NCBI GenBank assembly: GCA_003255065.1
Contig: QAOA01004365.1
Location: 149,124-213,123, forward strand
Direction: 5' to 3'
Source: Cercis canadensis
Taxonomy: Eukaryota > Streptophyta > Magnoliopsida > Fabales > Fabaceae
DNA length: 64,000 nucleotides
Position 1 is the stretch's first letter; every line of letters starts with the position of its first letter. Below the pieces are notes generated by a model. The model was not told the origin of the DNA. It worked only from the letters and a program-made list of their open reading frames with translations, and searched no databases. The position numbers were made by a program, and so were the translations under genes. Shown piece after piece: positions 51,301 to 62,076 of the stretch.

Positions 51301-54300
51301 CTTCTCTATTTCTACTTCTCTCTCACTCTCTCTCCCCTTATATTATCTTTCTATTTCTAGTTTCTACAAAATAAACCGTCAAAATTGTCAAGATCCCTTT
51401 CATTGTGTAGGCCTAATATGGAATTTTTAGGCATTTATGTAAAAAAAAGTTGTGTTATAAATAGTAGAGAGGTTTTCACATCATATGAGAAGAAGGCACT
51501 ACGAAATAACATTGTATTCACAAACAAGAAAACTTTAAACATAATTCTAATTTTAACTGTGTTTATTTTCTACAAAATTCTCTCTCTCTCTCTCTCTCTT
51601 TATATATATGCTCACCTCATATCATGATGATTTCTGATTTTTAGAAGTCATTCCACATTGTGACAATTCAGAAATAAAATACAAAGATGATCTATGAAAA
51701 AAATTCAAAATTTAGTTAAACAGTTTTTACCTGAAATCTCTTATATGCATCTCATATATGCTTATATCAGAGAAAGNCTGATTTTTAGAAGTCATTCCAC
51801 ATTGTGACTATTCAGAAATAAAATACAAAGATGATCTATGAAAAAAATTCAAAATTTAGTTAAACAGTTTTTACCTGAAATCTCTTATATGCATCTCATA
51901 TATGCTTATATCAGAGAAAGAATGTATATGTGGTTTTTCATTTGCCAGATTATCCCATCCCTCAGGTTTTAATTCATCAGAATCAATATTAAGCAGAAAT
52001 GTCCGCCTTCCATCTGAGGAAAGTCTGCTTAAGAAAAAGAGAAGAGAAAAAATCAAAAACATTAGGGAAATGCAATGTTTTATTTAATCAGCACGCACAG
52101 ACAACAGAGATATCTATTGCTGGATGGTTAGAGTATATAAAAAAATTTACAATGATTGCTAACTGACATGATTAGCATACCCTCTAGCATATGGATCATT
52201 TGCACAGCATTTTTCAACCCGTAAGGTGCTAGGGTGGTAAACAGATACTTCATAAACATAATAACAGCCTTCCCAACTTTTTGGTCCTTTAGTTCTCCAA
52301 ACACCATTATCCTCCTCAAGCTGTAAAATTTCTAGGGGATTTCCTCCTGATGGGTCCTTGTAGATATAAGCATGAACTGCCTGTTTGACATAAAAATATA
52401 TAAAGGAAAGTTATAACTGAATTTGCAGATAAGTTTGCAGGAACATCAAAAGTAAGATTTATTTATTTTTTTGTTTTGGGTCAATGAAGCATAATATACT
52501 TGAGCAGTAGGAGCCCACAGGTAAAGCGACACAGCTTCTTCTGAGTAAAGTGCACCCAGAGGACCATTATATGAGAAAAGTTCATCTATAACACCAGGCA
52601 ACTGCAAACCAGTGCAGTTCTTGCATTTCTCAACAGCTGTGTAAAGTGAAGGAGGGAACTAGATATTAGTCAGCACATGACTGCATAAACACCTCCCTTC
52701 CCCCCCCCCCCCCCCCCCCCCCNACACAAGAATTCTTGGTTTACGGTACCTAACAATCACTAACATGGAAGCATAGACAAAAGCATATGCCAAAGAGAAT
52801 TTACTTAACAATTTAGTGCAGCATTTGTCACAAATGAGATATACCATACGAATAAAGAGACTGAAGAAAGATAAAGAGCAGAAACTTTTTTAAGTCAATT
52901 TTACGGTATAAATCTTTGTCATGAAGTTGAATATGGCTCCAGTAAATCTATTTGTATACTGAGAAGAAACATTACTTTAAAACATATAATTCTAAAGTCA
53001 TCAATTTGGTTCTCATCCAAGGCTCAGAAGAAAATGAAATCTTAATTTGTATACTATTGTCTAACACACAGAACTACTTCTACACACTACTACAATAGGA
53101 GGAGGACTTACAATCATAAACAACAACCGCTAACTGGCATTTTAGAAGAGGTTTAACATCCAAATCAGGTGGAAGTTTGAATGCTCTGTAATCTCTAATA
53201 TGTGGAAATTTTTCAACCACCTATCAATACAAAGGTTGCAATAGTAAGCAAATAGTTATGTAGTCCCTTCCCCTTCTATATGAGAGCCACCAAATTGTCA
53301 CACATAAGGAAATCATGAAGTAATCAGTATTATTTTATCAGTGCTTGATCTTTAGAAAAATTTTAAAGGTGTAACAGGTTAGAACAGTTTACATTTGCAG
53401 GAAGGCCAGCCCTATCTTCTTCAAGCTTAATTTTCACATCCTCACCTGTTCACACCACTATAAGTCAATTTCTACATTTAATCACAAGTAGATAAGAAAC
53501 AGTATTATTATTTTCCATGCCAAAATGATCAGAAAAGGGTTGAAATGTTTGGTAGAGTATATACCTTGAATTTCATAGTTTGTAATACACAAAGAAGCAT
53601 CTTTACTAGCAAGTAGGTAGCAAATAGCATCTCCAATATCCACATTCCAAGCAATTACGGATTTACTAACCCAATATGCTCTGGAGTACAATAAGCTATT
53701 TTGCATCTGAGTCACCATTTTAAGCCAACTGTTAGTGGTTCCAATAAACAAACTCAAGTTCAACAATGAACAATAAGTGAAGACACTTATAAGCTGATTG
53801 CAGACTAACCCCTGTCATAAACAGGTTTCAAACTGCATGTGCACTTTTTTGTAACTGAAATAAAGTAGTAGATTAAGAGAAATGTAATGCAAAGATGTTC
53901 CTAGAACGAGAAATAACGTGTCTTGACATAAGAGCCGTACAAACAACACCACCATGCCATGTTTGCTGCTGACTTACTACAATACTTGTTTTAAAATTCC
54001 GTATAAATTTTTAAAGAAACCAACTATATAGTTTAGGCCATAAGGTGAATACGCGTCTCCGTCTCAAACGGTCAAACCCAATAGGTGTCCAGAAATGTTC
54101 ATTCCACATTAAACAAGATAACCCAGATTCTTAATTTCTGATACTGTAGACTTCGCCACCAGCATTATCAGTAACTTGTATTATGTTCAATGGAGCAATT
54201 CAAAAGATCAAACACAGGTTACCAGTTGCTAAATACTCCATCAAGTTCTAATTACTAAACAAAAAAGACAGAAAATTAAAATGCAAAACAAAAGGTCAAT

Positions 54301-54598
54301 ACAATTAGACACCTTCTCTTGCATCTAACAGTTCAATGATGGTAAAAAATTTGCTACTATACACAAGAAAAACCTGAGTAGCTGAATTTGATTGCTCGAC
54401 AGGCGCGGAAGAAGTAGAAGAAGGAGGAAGCGAGCAACAGAGAGGTTGGGAACGGAGGTGAGTGCTTGTTCTGAAAGTGAAACGACGTCGAAGGTGCTTA
54501 ATTGAGTGAGGAGGGAGAAGATGAGCATTGGAAGTCGAAGATAGCAGAATCACTGGCGATAAAGCAACAGAAAGCGAACTCGATGCTAAATGAAGCAT
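39369..54598 (-). CDS. LDA: Starch debranching enzyme, pullulanase type (limit dextrinase), 28 exons
   Basis: Complete gene, minus strand. Exons: 54374-54598, 53565-53706, 53393-53445, 53112-53220, 52500-52636, 52181-52380, 51875-52024, 50895-50955, 49853-49973, 48950-49058, 48763-48856, 48530-48625, 48281-48421, 47995-48045, 47502-47572, 47255-47347, 46667-46757, 45242-45313, 44251-44307, 43941-44009, 43716-43772, 43566-43640, 42531-42619, 42232-42309, 41900-42038, 40119-40228, 39906-40005, 39369-39479. Total 2901 nt, 966 aa, the usual length. The enzyme hydrolyses alpha-1,6 branches of starch in plastids; the Ser-rich N-terminus (about 1-60) is a transit peptide. GH13 motifs: DVVYNH (about 479-484), GFRFDLMGH with nucleophile D553, YGEGWDF with acid/base E590, and VSAHDNE with D722. 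The intron before exon 10 appears to end in TG instead of AG. Parts of exons 7 and 10 are repeated at single-N joins. Confidence 0.95.
40702..40992 (+). mobile_element. TRIM retroelement (family A), both LTRs present
   Basis: Two 71-bp LTRs, 40702-40772 and 40922-40992, start TGTTAGATATAAAA and end TTCTTGACA. A primer-binding-site-like TAGTATCAGAGCTT follows the left LTR. The interior is 149 bp and non-coding. The element lies in the intron between exons 25 and 26 of the debranching enzyme gene, in antisense orientation to it. I could not find a clear 5-bp target-site duplication. A decayed relative is at 20830-21082. Confidence 0.85.
41230..41525. mobile_element. MITE candidate with imperfect terminal inverted repeats
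   Basis: Left CTATAAAATAACCCAATA and the reverse complement of the right end (CTACAAAATGACCCGATA) match, and ACAGAGCCAT recurs further in on both sides in inverted order. About 295 bp, no open frame, in the intron between exons 25 and 26 of the debranching enzyme gene. No target-site duplication is obvious. Confidence 0.55.
48984..49589. repeat. Near-identical 303-bp duplication around a single N (49287)
   Basis: 48984-49286 and 49288-49589 are almost identical and meet at one N. The segment includes most of debranching enzyme exon 10 (real copy 48950-49058), so an extra partial exon appears at about 49288-49361. The extra copy breaks off mid-exon at the N, which supports an assembly origin. 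Confidence 0.88.
51634..51920. repeat. Near-identical 143-bp duplication around a single N (51777)
   Basis: 51634-51776 and 51778-51920 differ at one base and meet at one N. The duplicated piece includes the 3' part of debranching enzyme exon 7 (real copy 51875-52024) with its 5' splice site, giving a false partial exon at about 51731-51776. Confidence 0.88.
52700..52723. repeat. Poly-C run ending in an N
   Basis: Twenty-three C in a row followed by a single N, in the intron between exons 4 and 5 of the debranching enzyme gene. Such a run beside an N is likely a low-quality contig end; its true length is unknown. Confidence 0.9.
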
Positions 54599-56258
54599 TT
54601 CAGCTGTGCTTGCTTAGCTGCTTCTTCCTCACAGTTACATATTCACTCTGTGACTGAGTGAACCACTTGCTGCCTCAGCATTTTTTATATTTTTTTGCCA
54701 TGCGCCTCAACACTAAGAATTATTTTTTGGTTAGTCAAGTTGCTAAAAGAAATATTTGGTTGGAGAAATTTTAATTTGTTTCTTTTATATTAATAAAAAA
54801 TATTTAAAATATTTTTACTAGTTATTTTATTTATTTTTAAATATAATAATTATATATATGAAAAAAATAATCAAATAATACTAAATAATAATTATATATG
54901 TTAATTAAATAATCACATAACATAAAAAAAAATATTTGGGATATTTGTATCATATTGAGCAACCAAATAAGAATTTCTTCATATTTGAAATCAGATGGTC
55001 TTTTTTGCGAACTCAAAGAACTAAACAATAATTCTCTCTAGATTCAATCTAAAAGATTTTTAACAAATAAATTATCACAACAACTTTTTTTAAGTTGAAG
55101 TTTTAAAGTATATTTTTCTAAGGACATGCCTGCTATACAAATAAAATAATTAAAATATTCCTCAGCACTATAAGATTATTATGTTCATATATATAGTTAT
55201 TATATATAAAATGTATAATTATTTTATTTAGTATATAATTAGTGTGTTTAAATATAAACAAAAATACCGCATATACAAATGAAATAATCAATTTGTATCA
55301 AAAAACAAAGTAATCGCGTAGTGCAAAAAGATATTTTCATCTACTTGATATTTTCATCTAACATACCAATGATGGTAAAATTTTTGCTTTCAATTAGACA
55401 ATTGTCAACTATACACAAGAAAAACCTGAGTACGTAGCTGAATTTGATTGCTCGACAGGCATGGAAGAAGTAGAAAAGGAGGAAGGGAGCAAGAAAGAGG
55501 TTGGGAATGGAGGTGAGTGCTTGTTCTGAAAGTGAAACTACATGGAAGGTGCCTAATTGAGCGAGGAGGGAGAAGATGAGCATTGGAAGTTGAAAGTAGC
55601 AGAGTCGGTGGCGATAAAGCAACAGAAAGTGAAGACGATGCTAAATTGTGGCCACCCAGAGAACTTGCACAGACAGTGAGGTGCCACTCGAACTCCGATG
55701 TCTCGGAGCTAGTGGATAATAGTTAGTGATCTTTGAGACTATTATACACGTACATAGGCTTAAGTGAGCATAGATTGAGAGACACAGACGCATAGGTGAC
55801 GGAGCATTCAGTGGTGAGAATAAAGTAGAGCGTGTGATTGCACCTAAACAAAAGGTGATGTTCAGATGTGTTGGTGAGGCCAGTTTTTACTAACACTTGT
55901 TGTAAGTAGTTGAAAGGAGTGATGGAGAAGTGAGTGAAGATCTTAGTTTTTCCTATGATACGAGATTTGATAGTTTGCAGATGGTAGGTTCTTATGTAAC
56001 AAAAATAATTATAACATTTGGCAATAAGACTACATCAAACACCACCTATCCCCTTATACCACATGGATGGATGATAGGAAATGGTGAAATTCAACATATT
56101 TTATTATCCTGCATATACAAGGATGCATTCATACCTCATGATATTTCACACCATATGAAGTGGGAACATCCATGTACAGTTACACACTACACCATAGGGG
56201 AGAAGTTCACATGAACTATGATCACAAAGGGAGGTACTAATTTGCCACAAAGCTATAG
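54599..56258. other. Debranching enzyme promoter side and duplicated exon 1
   Basis: Contains the upstream region of the debranching enzyme gene, AT-rich DNA to about 55350, the broken exon 1 copy (55353-55637), and about 600 bp (55640-56250) of more balanced composition with an open frame at 55930-56214 on the plus strand that I do not recognise. Confidence 0.5.
55353..55637 (-). pseudogene. Broken duplicate of debranching enzyme exon 1
   Basis: Direct repeat of about 54305-54590: the same flank, the same 5' splice region and the transit-peptide coding part, with several substitutions and small indels that shift the frame. Similarity ends just before the initiator ATG (after GATGCTAAAT), so the start codon region is missing. 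It lies about 1 kb upstream of the true gene and is not expected to be functional. Confidence 0.85.
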
Positions 56259-56791
56259 CTAGTTAGCAACCCACACAAGGGTATCCTTTGCAAGGAAATG
56301 GCAGATTGGGACAGTTCCTGGTTCAACTTTGAGGATCTTGAAGGCAGGAAACTGGGGGTTCCAGGCTGAAGTATCAGCATGGCAAACAGCCAATGCTTTA
56401 ACTTTTGACCCATCTGCACCAACTAAAGAGATAGAATAGGTCCTTGTTGCCTGAATGTTATGGCAATAATATACAGCATATGCATAATTCAGTTTGTGGC
56501 ATACAATTGACTTTTCTCCAGCTTTGTTCACTCCAACTACTGTATACCATTGTCTTTGACCTTTTCCTTTTACCTCTGTTGCTAGCACCTTTGCGCTTCG
56601 GCCAAGCTCTGAAACACTGAAGTCAATCATTGATTCTAGTGATGATGCGCAGTACTTGTGCTCTCCTTTGATGCCTGGAATCCCACATATTGAAATTGTC
56701 TTCTTAATCTCCTTGGCTTCTTTTATTTCAGGTTTGATTGCGAAATGCTTCAGAATTTGTGGTATCTTGTTGCTTTTAAAGGGTATAGAAT
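56259..56791 (-). pseudogene. Orphan C-terminal BURP-domain exon
   Basis: A 177-codon frame after a good 3' splice site (TTGATTGCAG, then ATTCTATACCC), with the phase seen in BURP genes where the intron falls within ADSIPF. It includes most of the BURP domain: ADSIPFKSNKIP, YCASSLESMIDFSVSELG and all four CH pairs (VCHKLNYAYAVYYCH with ten residues between, then AVCHAD and PICHFL), ending WVAN and stop TAG. BURP proteins are secreted plant proteins of the cell wall or seed. No upstream exon with a signal peptide or the FFxxxDLxxG start of the domain is seen up to 58531, and no ATG opens this frame near its start. A 5'-truncated gene or a very distant first exon are the choices; truncation is more likely. 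Confidence 0.8.
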
Positions 56792-56834
56792 CTGCAATCA
56801 AATTCCCCACAGAAAAAATAAATAAATTCACCAC

Positions 56835-58531
56835 ATCACTACCATGTGGGTGTCTGCGGTGTCAGTACAACCATTAATTTTTGGACAATTAGAAATGTGG
56901 ACTAATTTATTCATTTTATGAAACTTGAAGAACTAAAATGTTTTATTTTTAAATAGCGGGACCAAAATATTCAAATGTTTAAATAAGATTACCAAAATTA
57001 TAATTAAGGCTATCCTAAACAATCTCATTTGCATGTCATGCCTTCCATGTGATTTTGGGCACCATTGCCTTCGTAGTCCTAATGATGTCACCAAATACAT
57101 TACAAGAAAATAATAAATTTCTCAAGATAAAAAAAAAAAATGTGAGAATTCACCAACATATCATGAGAAATTGATGTTTTTTAGTGGCATGCCATAAAAA
57201 ATAAAATAAAAAGAAAAAAAAAATAGTTCAAAGCATATAGATATCATATGGTGTTGAAATTATTAGCACTATTATTCTTATTTAGGGGCCTTGAAATTCA
57301 AATGAATAAATGTCATGTAATATTCCATTACTCCTTTTTTGGGTGTATTGACCTAAATAAGGCTCAATGGATGGCGCAAGGGATCAAATGGCGCCACCAA
57401 TTGAGAAGCGCCATGGTCAAAGAGGCTCTTTTGACTCTTTGGTCTACGCAATAAATTGATATTGAAGAAAATAGTTTAAAGGTCAATATTGAGAGAATTT
57501 TTTTTACAAAGTTGTATTATTTAGATTAATAAGCCTTAATAATGAATTGATTCTACCAAATGGCCAATGATCATTCTTTTCTAAGTGAACCAAAACAAAA
57601 AAAAATTATAGTTATAAGAATTCTAGTTATCTGAATAATGTATCAAAAAGCAACGATTCTAACTATAATTGTTACATGTTTGATAGTAAATATAGTTGGA
57701 ATAATCACATTAATAGTTGCATTGACATTTATCTTCATACTCAAATCTGTATTGATAGTTACATTTTAAGTGATAGTGACAAATCCAATGACAATTACTT
57801 TTATAGTTACATTTGTGGTGAAAGTAATACTAAGATGAGATGGTTCTCCAAACTTATAAGTTTTGTATTCGAACCAAAATTATAACCTTAATAATAATAA
57901 TAATAATAAATTGATTCCCTAAAGCTAGAAATAAGAAACATAATTTTGGGTAAAACCAGATTCAAATAATGAAATGGTTTGGTATTCGGTCCATAATGTT
58001 AGCCCAACTTCGACCTTTGGTCATATATATAGTCATAAGTCTTTAAAGTTGGCTTGTCTACATTAACCTATAAACTGGCCTGTACAAGTAAGTTATGCTT
58101 AATTAACAAATTATTGGTTTGTATAGGGTGGGTTAATTTTGGTCAAAAGCACACTTCAAGAGCTTTCTATAGACATAAATCCCCATCTAAGATGATTTAG
58201 AACTAGTTAGTTATGAATTTTTGAAGATAGGCTAACACAGGGTCAAACCTACATGCAATCACGTAAGAAAAAAAATGTTAGCACAAAGTGATATGCCATT
58301 GTGGAACCTAGAATCAGCAAAGGACTTAACTGTGTATGACAAGTGCAGATTTCTGTAATGATTAAGTTAAGCCACACTGTTTTCACTTTACAATTTAGGA
58401 TAAGTTGATTGCATCACTGTGCCCAACAACTTCTTAGCCAAAAACAAGTTAGAATTTCAGTACTTAATCCTATGAAGAACATCAATCACTCCAGCTTAAG
58501 ACATTTTGAATCATCAAGCAAGCTTCCAATT
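56835..58531. other. Intergenic, BURP fragment to MYB-CC gene
   Basis: AT-rich, with an (AAT)n run near 57890-57909. No BURP first exon was found on the minus strand. Short open frames (57248-57454, 57676-57885) lack motifs. Confidence 0.55.
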
Positions 58532-61500
58532 CTAAATGCCATACCTAGTTAATCCATGAGGATTAACTTGGGCTTGGATGCCTTGAGTTCTCATGTTCGC
58601 TTCACTCCAAATCAAAGGTACTACCACTGAATCCAAGCTCAGCATTCTCTTTGTTACCCCACCTTGTGAACCCTCTAGAGTCAACCCTCCAGGACTCTCG
58701 TGTGATGTTAGGCAACTTTCAGTGGAACAGTCAGCCCTTTGGGGCTGGATACTAGTTGCTACTTCTGGGACATGCACTGCAGCAACCTCAGCAGAGGGTA
58801 AAGTGTAAAAGCCAAGGGGGTCAAGCAAGGAACTTCTTGATGCTTTATTTCCCATTCCTTGAAATTTTTGGCTGTCTGTGTCTGTGACTGTTCCACTTCC
58901 ACCAATAAACTGATCGGCCAACATTTTACAAGCTCTCTCAAGAATGGCCATATACCTCTGCTCTGCCTCCTGGCGAATCTGCAAGTGCTTCTCAGCCTGC
59001 AGTATGATAATCCTTAAAAGAAGTAAGCGTTGGGGTATATCTATAAAAACTTGATAGAATTTCTAATGAAATGGTAAATGGGAAGCATTTTCAGGTGTAA
59101 TTTAGTTGTTAATGTCAAAACTCATAAACAAAGAAAAAGCAAACGACATTACACTAACCTAGCCTATCTCCAGATACCAACCAATGTGGACTAAGATTCA
59201 TCAAACCAAAATGGTAAATTGATGATACACCTTGCAACATGGAAAGAAAATTTACCTCCACTAGCAAATGCAGTTTACTTTGCACTTCCATCTGTGCTCT
59301 TAATGCCTCCTTGACTTCGTGACCCCTAGACATAACATTAACACTCAATTTGGTAATTCAGAATCATTCAGACACCCAACCAGGCAGGAAAATGTTTTCT
59401 AACAATCCATGAAAACTCAATCTTACTCGTTTGCATCAGAAGTTGGCAACTTTGGAGAAGAGTTATCAGTACCAGGGCTGTCTAAATGGTATGAAGCTGC
59501 GATTCCTTCCATAATTATTCAATGAGAAGTCAGATGCTAAGGCTATAAACAAAAAGCTTACCTAATAAACAGTTCCTTGTCAATGTCTACAAGAACAAAT
59601 GCAGTTTCTAATTTATGATTTTCGCCTTGTCTCATACAGTTAAAGGTTTAATATTGACCCTTTCTCTGAGGAAGGAAAAAAGAGAGACAGAGACAACTGA
59701 TCATATTGGAAAGGATAGGAAGAGGCATAATTGGAAAAGTTCATGATGAAAAAAGTTCAGACGACTGGCACATAATTGCAAAGTACATAAAAAATAAAAA
59801 GAGAGCATGTCAAACCTACCATCTTTGAATCCCTCACCAAATTCTTTCCCAGATTGCTTACCAAGTCTGTATTTCTGCAATGCAGCAAGGAACAATTTAA
59901 AACAATAATATTGGGAAGTTCCACTTTCATTACAAAATCAAGAGTTGAGCAGAGTATCATGAATATAATATGAAAAGAAACCTGAAGATGGCTCTTCAAA
60001 TGATAAAGAGTTAAACCCTTGACATTCATGGTCCGCATGATGGCTTTTGGTGTTGCTTCTGCAGATTTGTTTTTAAGAAAAGAAGTTTTATTAAGGATAG
60101 CAGAAGGAGTAGAAAGAAACAAGATAAGACATCACCCTAAACACCCATGAGCAGAATAAAAAACAAAAAATGCAAAAGGCCATGTCAATACAATAAATCC
60201 CCCCAACCCTGATGCATGCCTAACAAGGAGACCCACTCTGAAAACACCCATGAGCAGAACGCCAGCCAGCCATGAAAAAAAATTATACCAAATCAAACAC
60301 AGACAGAGTTTTCCTTCACAATACGCCAATATGCTCCAACACCAAAATAGATTCAAGTATAGAACACCTCTACAGATATACCATCCAAAATAGAACAAAA
60401 CCAAAAGAAACAGCTCCAAAGCCTGAGAAAAACCAAGATTGACCAAAGCCTACTTCGGATGTGATTTGCTGTCTAGAAATTTAAAATAAACAAGTAGCAT
60501 TTTCAGAACTATTTGCAACACAAAATGCACCTATCAGGAGAAAGCACTTTCTGTGGTCTCTGAATCTACAACCAATCATTAGTATTAATCCTGTTGAGTA
60601 CTGCAGTTCAAGTGAAGATCTTAACCTTCAAAGAGGCTTTAGATTTCCAAAGAGAAAATAGCAAGAAGGAATTTATCGTTATTTCAAGACTGAGTAAGAA
60701 AATAGAAGGAATTGCAAAAACAAACATCAGAAAAATTGCTCACATCCTCCCATCCAAAGCAGAGGACAAACTAACCAAATCAAGCAAAAGTTTAAAGGAT
60801 TCTGAAAGACATTGGAGATCGAGGGAGTCTAGAAATTATGGTTATGGGAATGATGGGCTTGCGCAGATAATATCCATACTCTAGTTAGAAGAATGCAATG
60901 ACAATAACACACACATGAAATTACCCACTAGAACTATCCAAAGAATAAAAAGTAGATTTGAGTAACCCAGTCATCAAACAAGTCAAGCCTGGATCATTTA
61001 TTAGGTTTTTTAATAAACATACAAGGCTATATATTCTGAACTTAAGCCTACTTTTCAATCTAGACAGCCTGATGAATTTATAAAACTGAACTTCATCCTA
61101 CCCTTTGGCTAAGCCACTTTTCTTTAAGAATACTACACTTAAAATAGTTCCCATAACATAATTCCATGGAAAGTATGCATAAAGATAACCCTCAAACCCA
61201 AGAAAAATATATAGCATAAGATTGTATAGCATCCAAAAGTCTGAAAGTCTAGAAAGGTGGAAGACTAGCACAATGATCCAAATAAACAGAAAAACACGAA
61301 AGTAAATGCATAAAAAGAAGAAGAGCTCCAAAGCTAAGTTTAATGCACCTAGTGAAGTCTACAATGACATTTCACCACAAGAAACTTAAATGAGTTTCAA
61401 CTTATCAATACGTAGAAAATAGGAAAGTAGGACATTTTCAAGATGGATCAACATTAATCACTTATACTACAGCCATAGTCTATGACACAGCGCTTAAGTT

Positions 61501-62076
61501 CAGTCATTACTTATCCAATTTCTATCAGGTGAACTATTTCCCTCCTTTATAGTATTGAAGAGTTTTGAGTGAAGCAGTTTTTCATATGTTTTGACATATT
61601 TCTTTACTTAGAACACTTGGTACCAATTAAAAAAATTTATCAGCAAACATAAAATCAATTCAAGGGATAATTAAAATTGGATGAACAGTAACTCCAAGAG
61701 AATCCAGCCAAAGCTAATCAGAATTAGCAAATCTCAATCTAAGACAATTTTTAACACAAATTATGATCAAAACAGAAAAGCCCCTTGTTTCCCTGCTTCC
61801 AAAGGCTAGATCATTACTTTTAAATAATAATGCTCAAGACATCCAACAATAAATTTGAATAAAATAGACAAGAACCTAATACTTACTACTGGCACCTCCA
61901 AGCTGAGTGACAGCATCAACAAATCGTTCATGAAGGTCAGCAGTCCAACGAAGACGAGGTTTTGGATCAGCAGTCAATACAAGACATGGGTCTCCCAGAT
62001 GACTATGGTTTGAAGCACCCAGCATATCTTCCTCCCCAACAGCCCCTTCGTGGGGATGTATTAGCCTTGAAAACAT
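58532..62076 (-). CDS. MYB-CC (PHR1-like) transcription factor
   Basis: Complete gene, six exons on the minus strand: 61887-62076, 59982-60058, 59820-59874, 59427-59505, 59256-59325, 58532-58996; 936 nt, 311 aa. The MYB-like GARP domain starts at KPRLRWTADLHERFVDAVTQ (about 39-58), continues TPKAIMRTMNVKGLTLYHLK and ends with SHLQKYRLGKQ. The coiled-coil MYB-CC block is EALRAQMEVQSKLHLLVE plus AEKHLQIRQEAEQRYMAILE. The C-terminus has CSTESCLTSHESPGGLTLEG and ends LTRYGI. Members bind P1BS-type sites as dimers, several in phosphate-starvation responses (family knowledge); which PHL member this is I cannot tell. Intron 1 is 1.8 kb. The start at 62076 gives MFSRLIHPHEG. Confidence 0.92.
60069..60460 (-). 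mobile_element. Possible LINE 3'-end fragment in MYB-CC intron 1
   Basis: Read on the minus strand, a G/T-rich stretch with a long open frame lacking motifs ends in AATAAAACTTCTTTTC then AAAAAC, as at plant LINE tails, just upstream of exon 2. A short direct repeat ACACCCATGAGCAGAA occurs at about 60140 and 60243. The identification is tentative. Confidence 0.3.

Noticed and set aside
55930..56214. 94-codon plus-strand open frame
   Set aside because: Unrecognised, no conserved motif or neighbouring exon; kept only as a note in the intergenic entry.
60132..60446. Apparent 104-aa membrane protein in MYB-CC intron 1
   Set aside because: Composition is G/T-rich non-coding (Leu/Phe/Trp/Cys-heavy translation) and fits a retroelement 3' end better than a gene.
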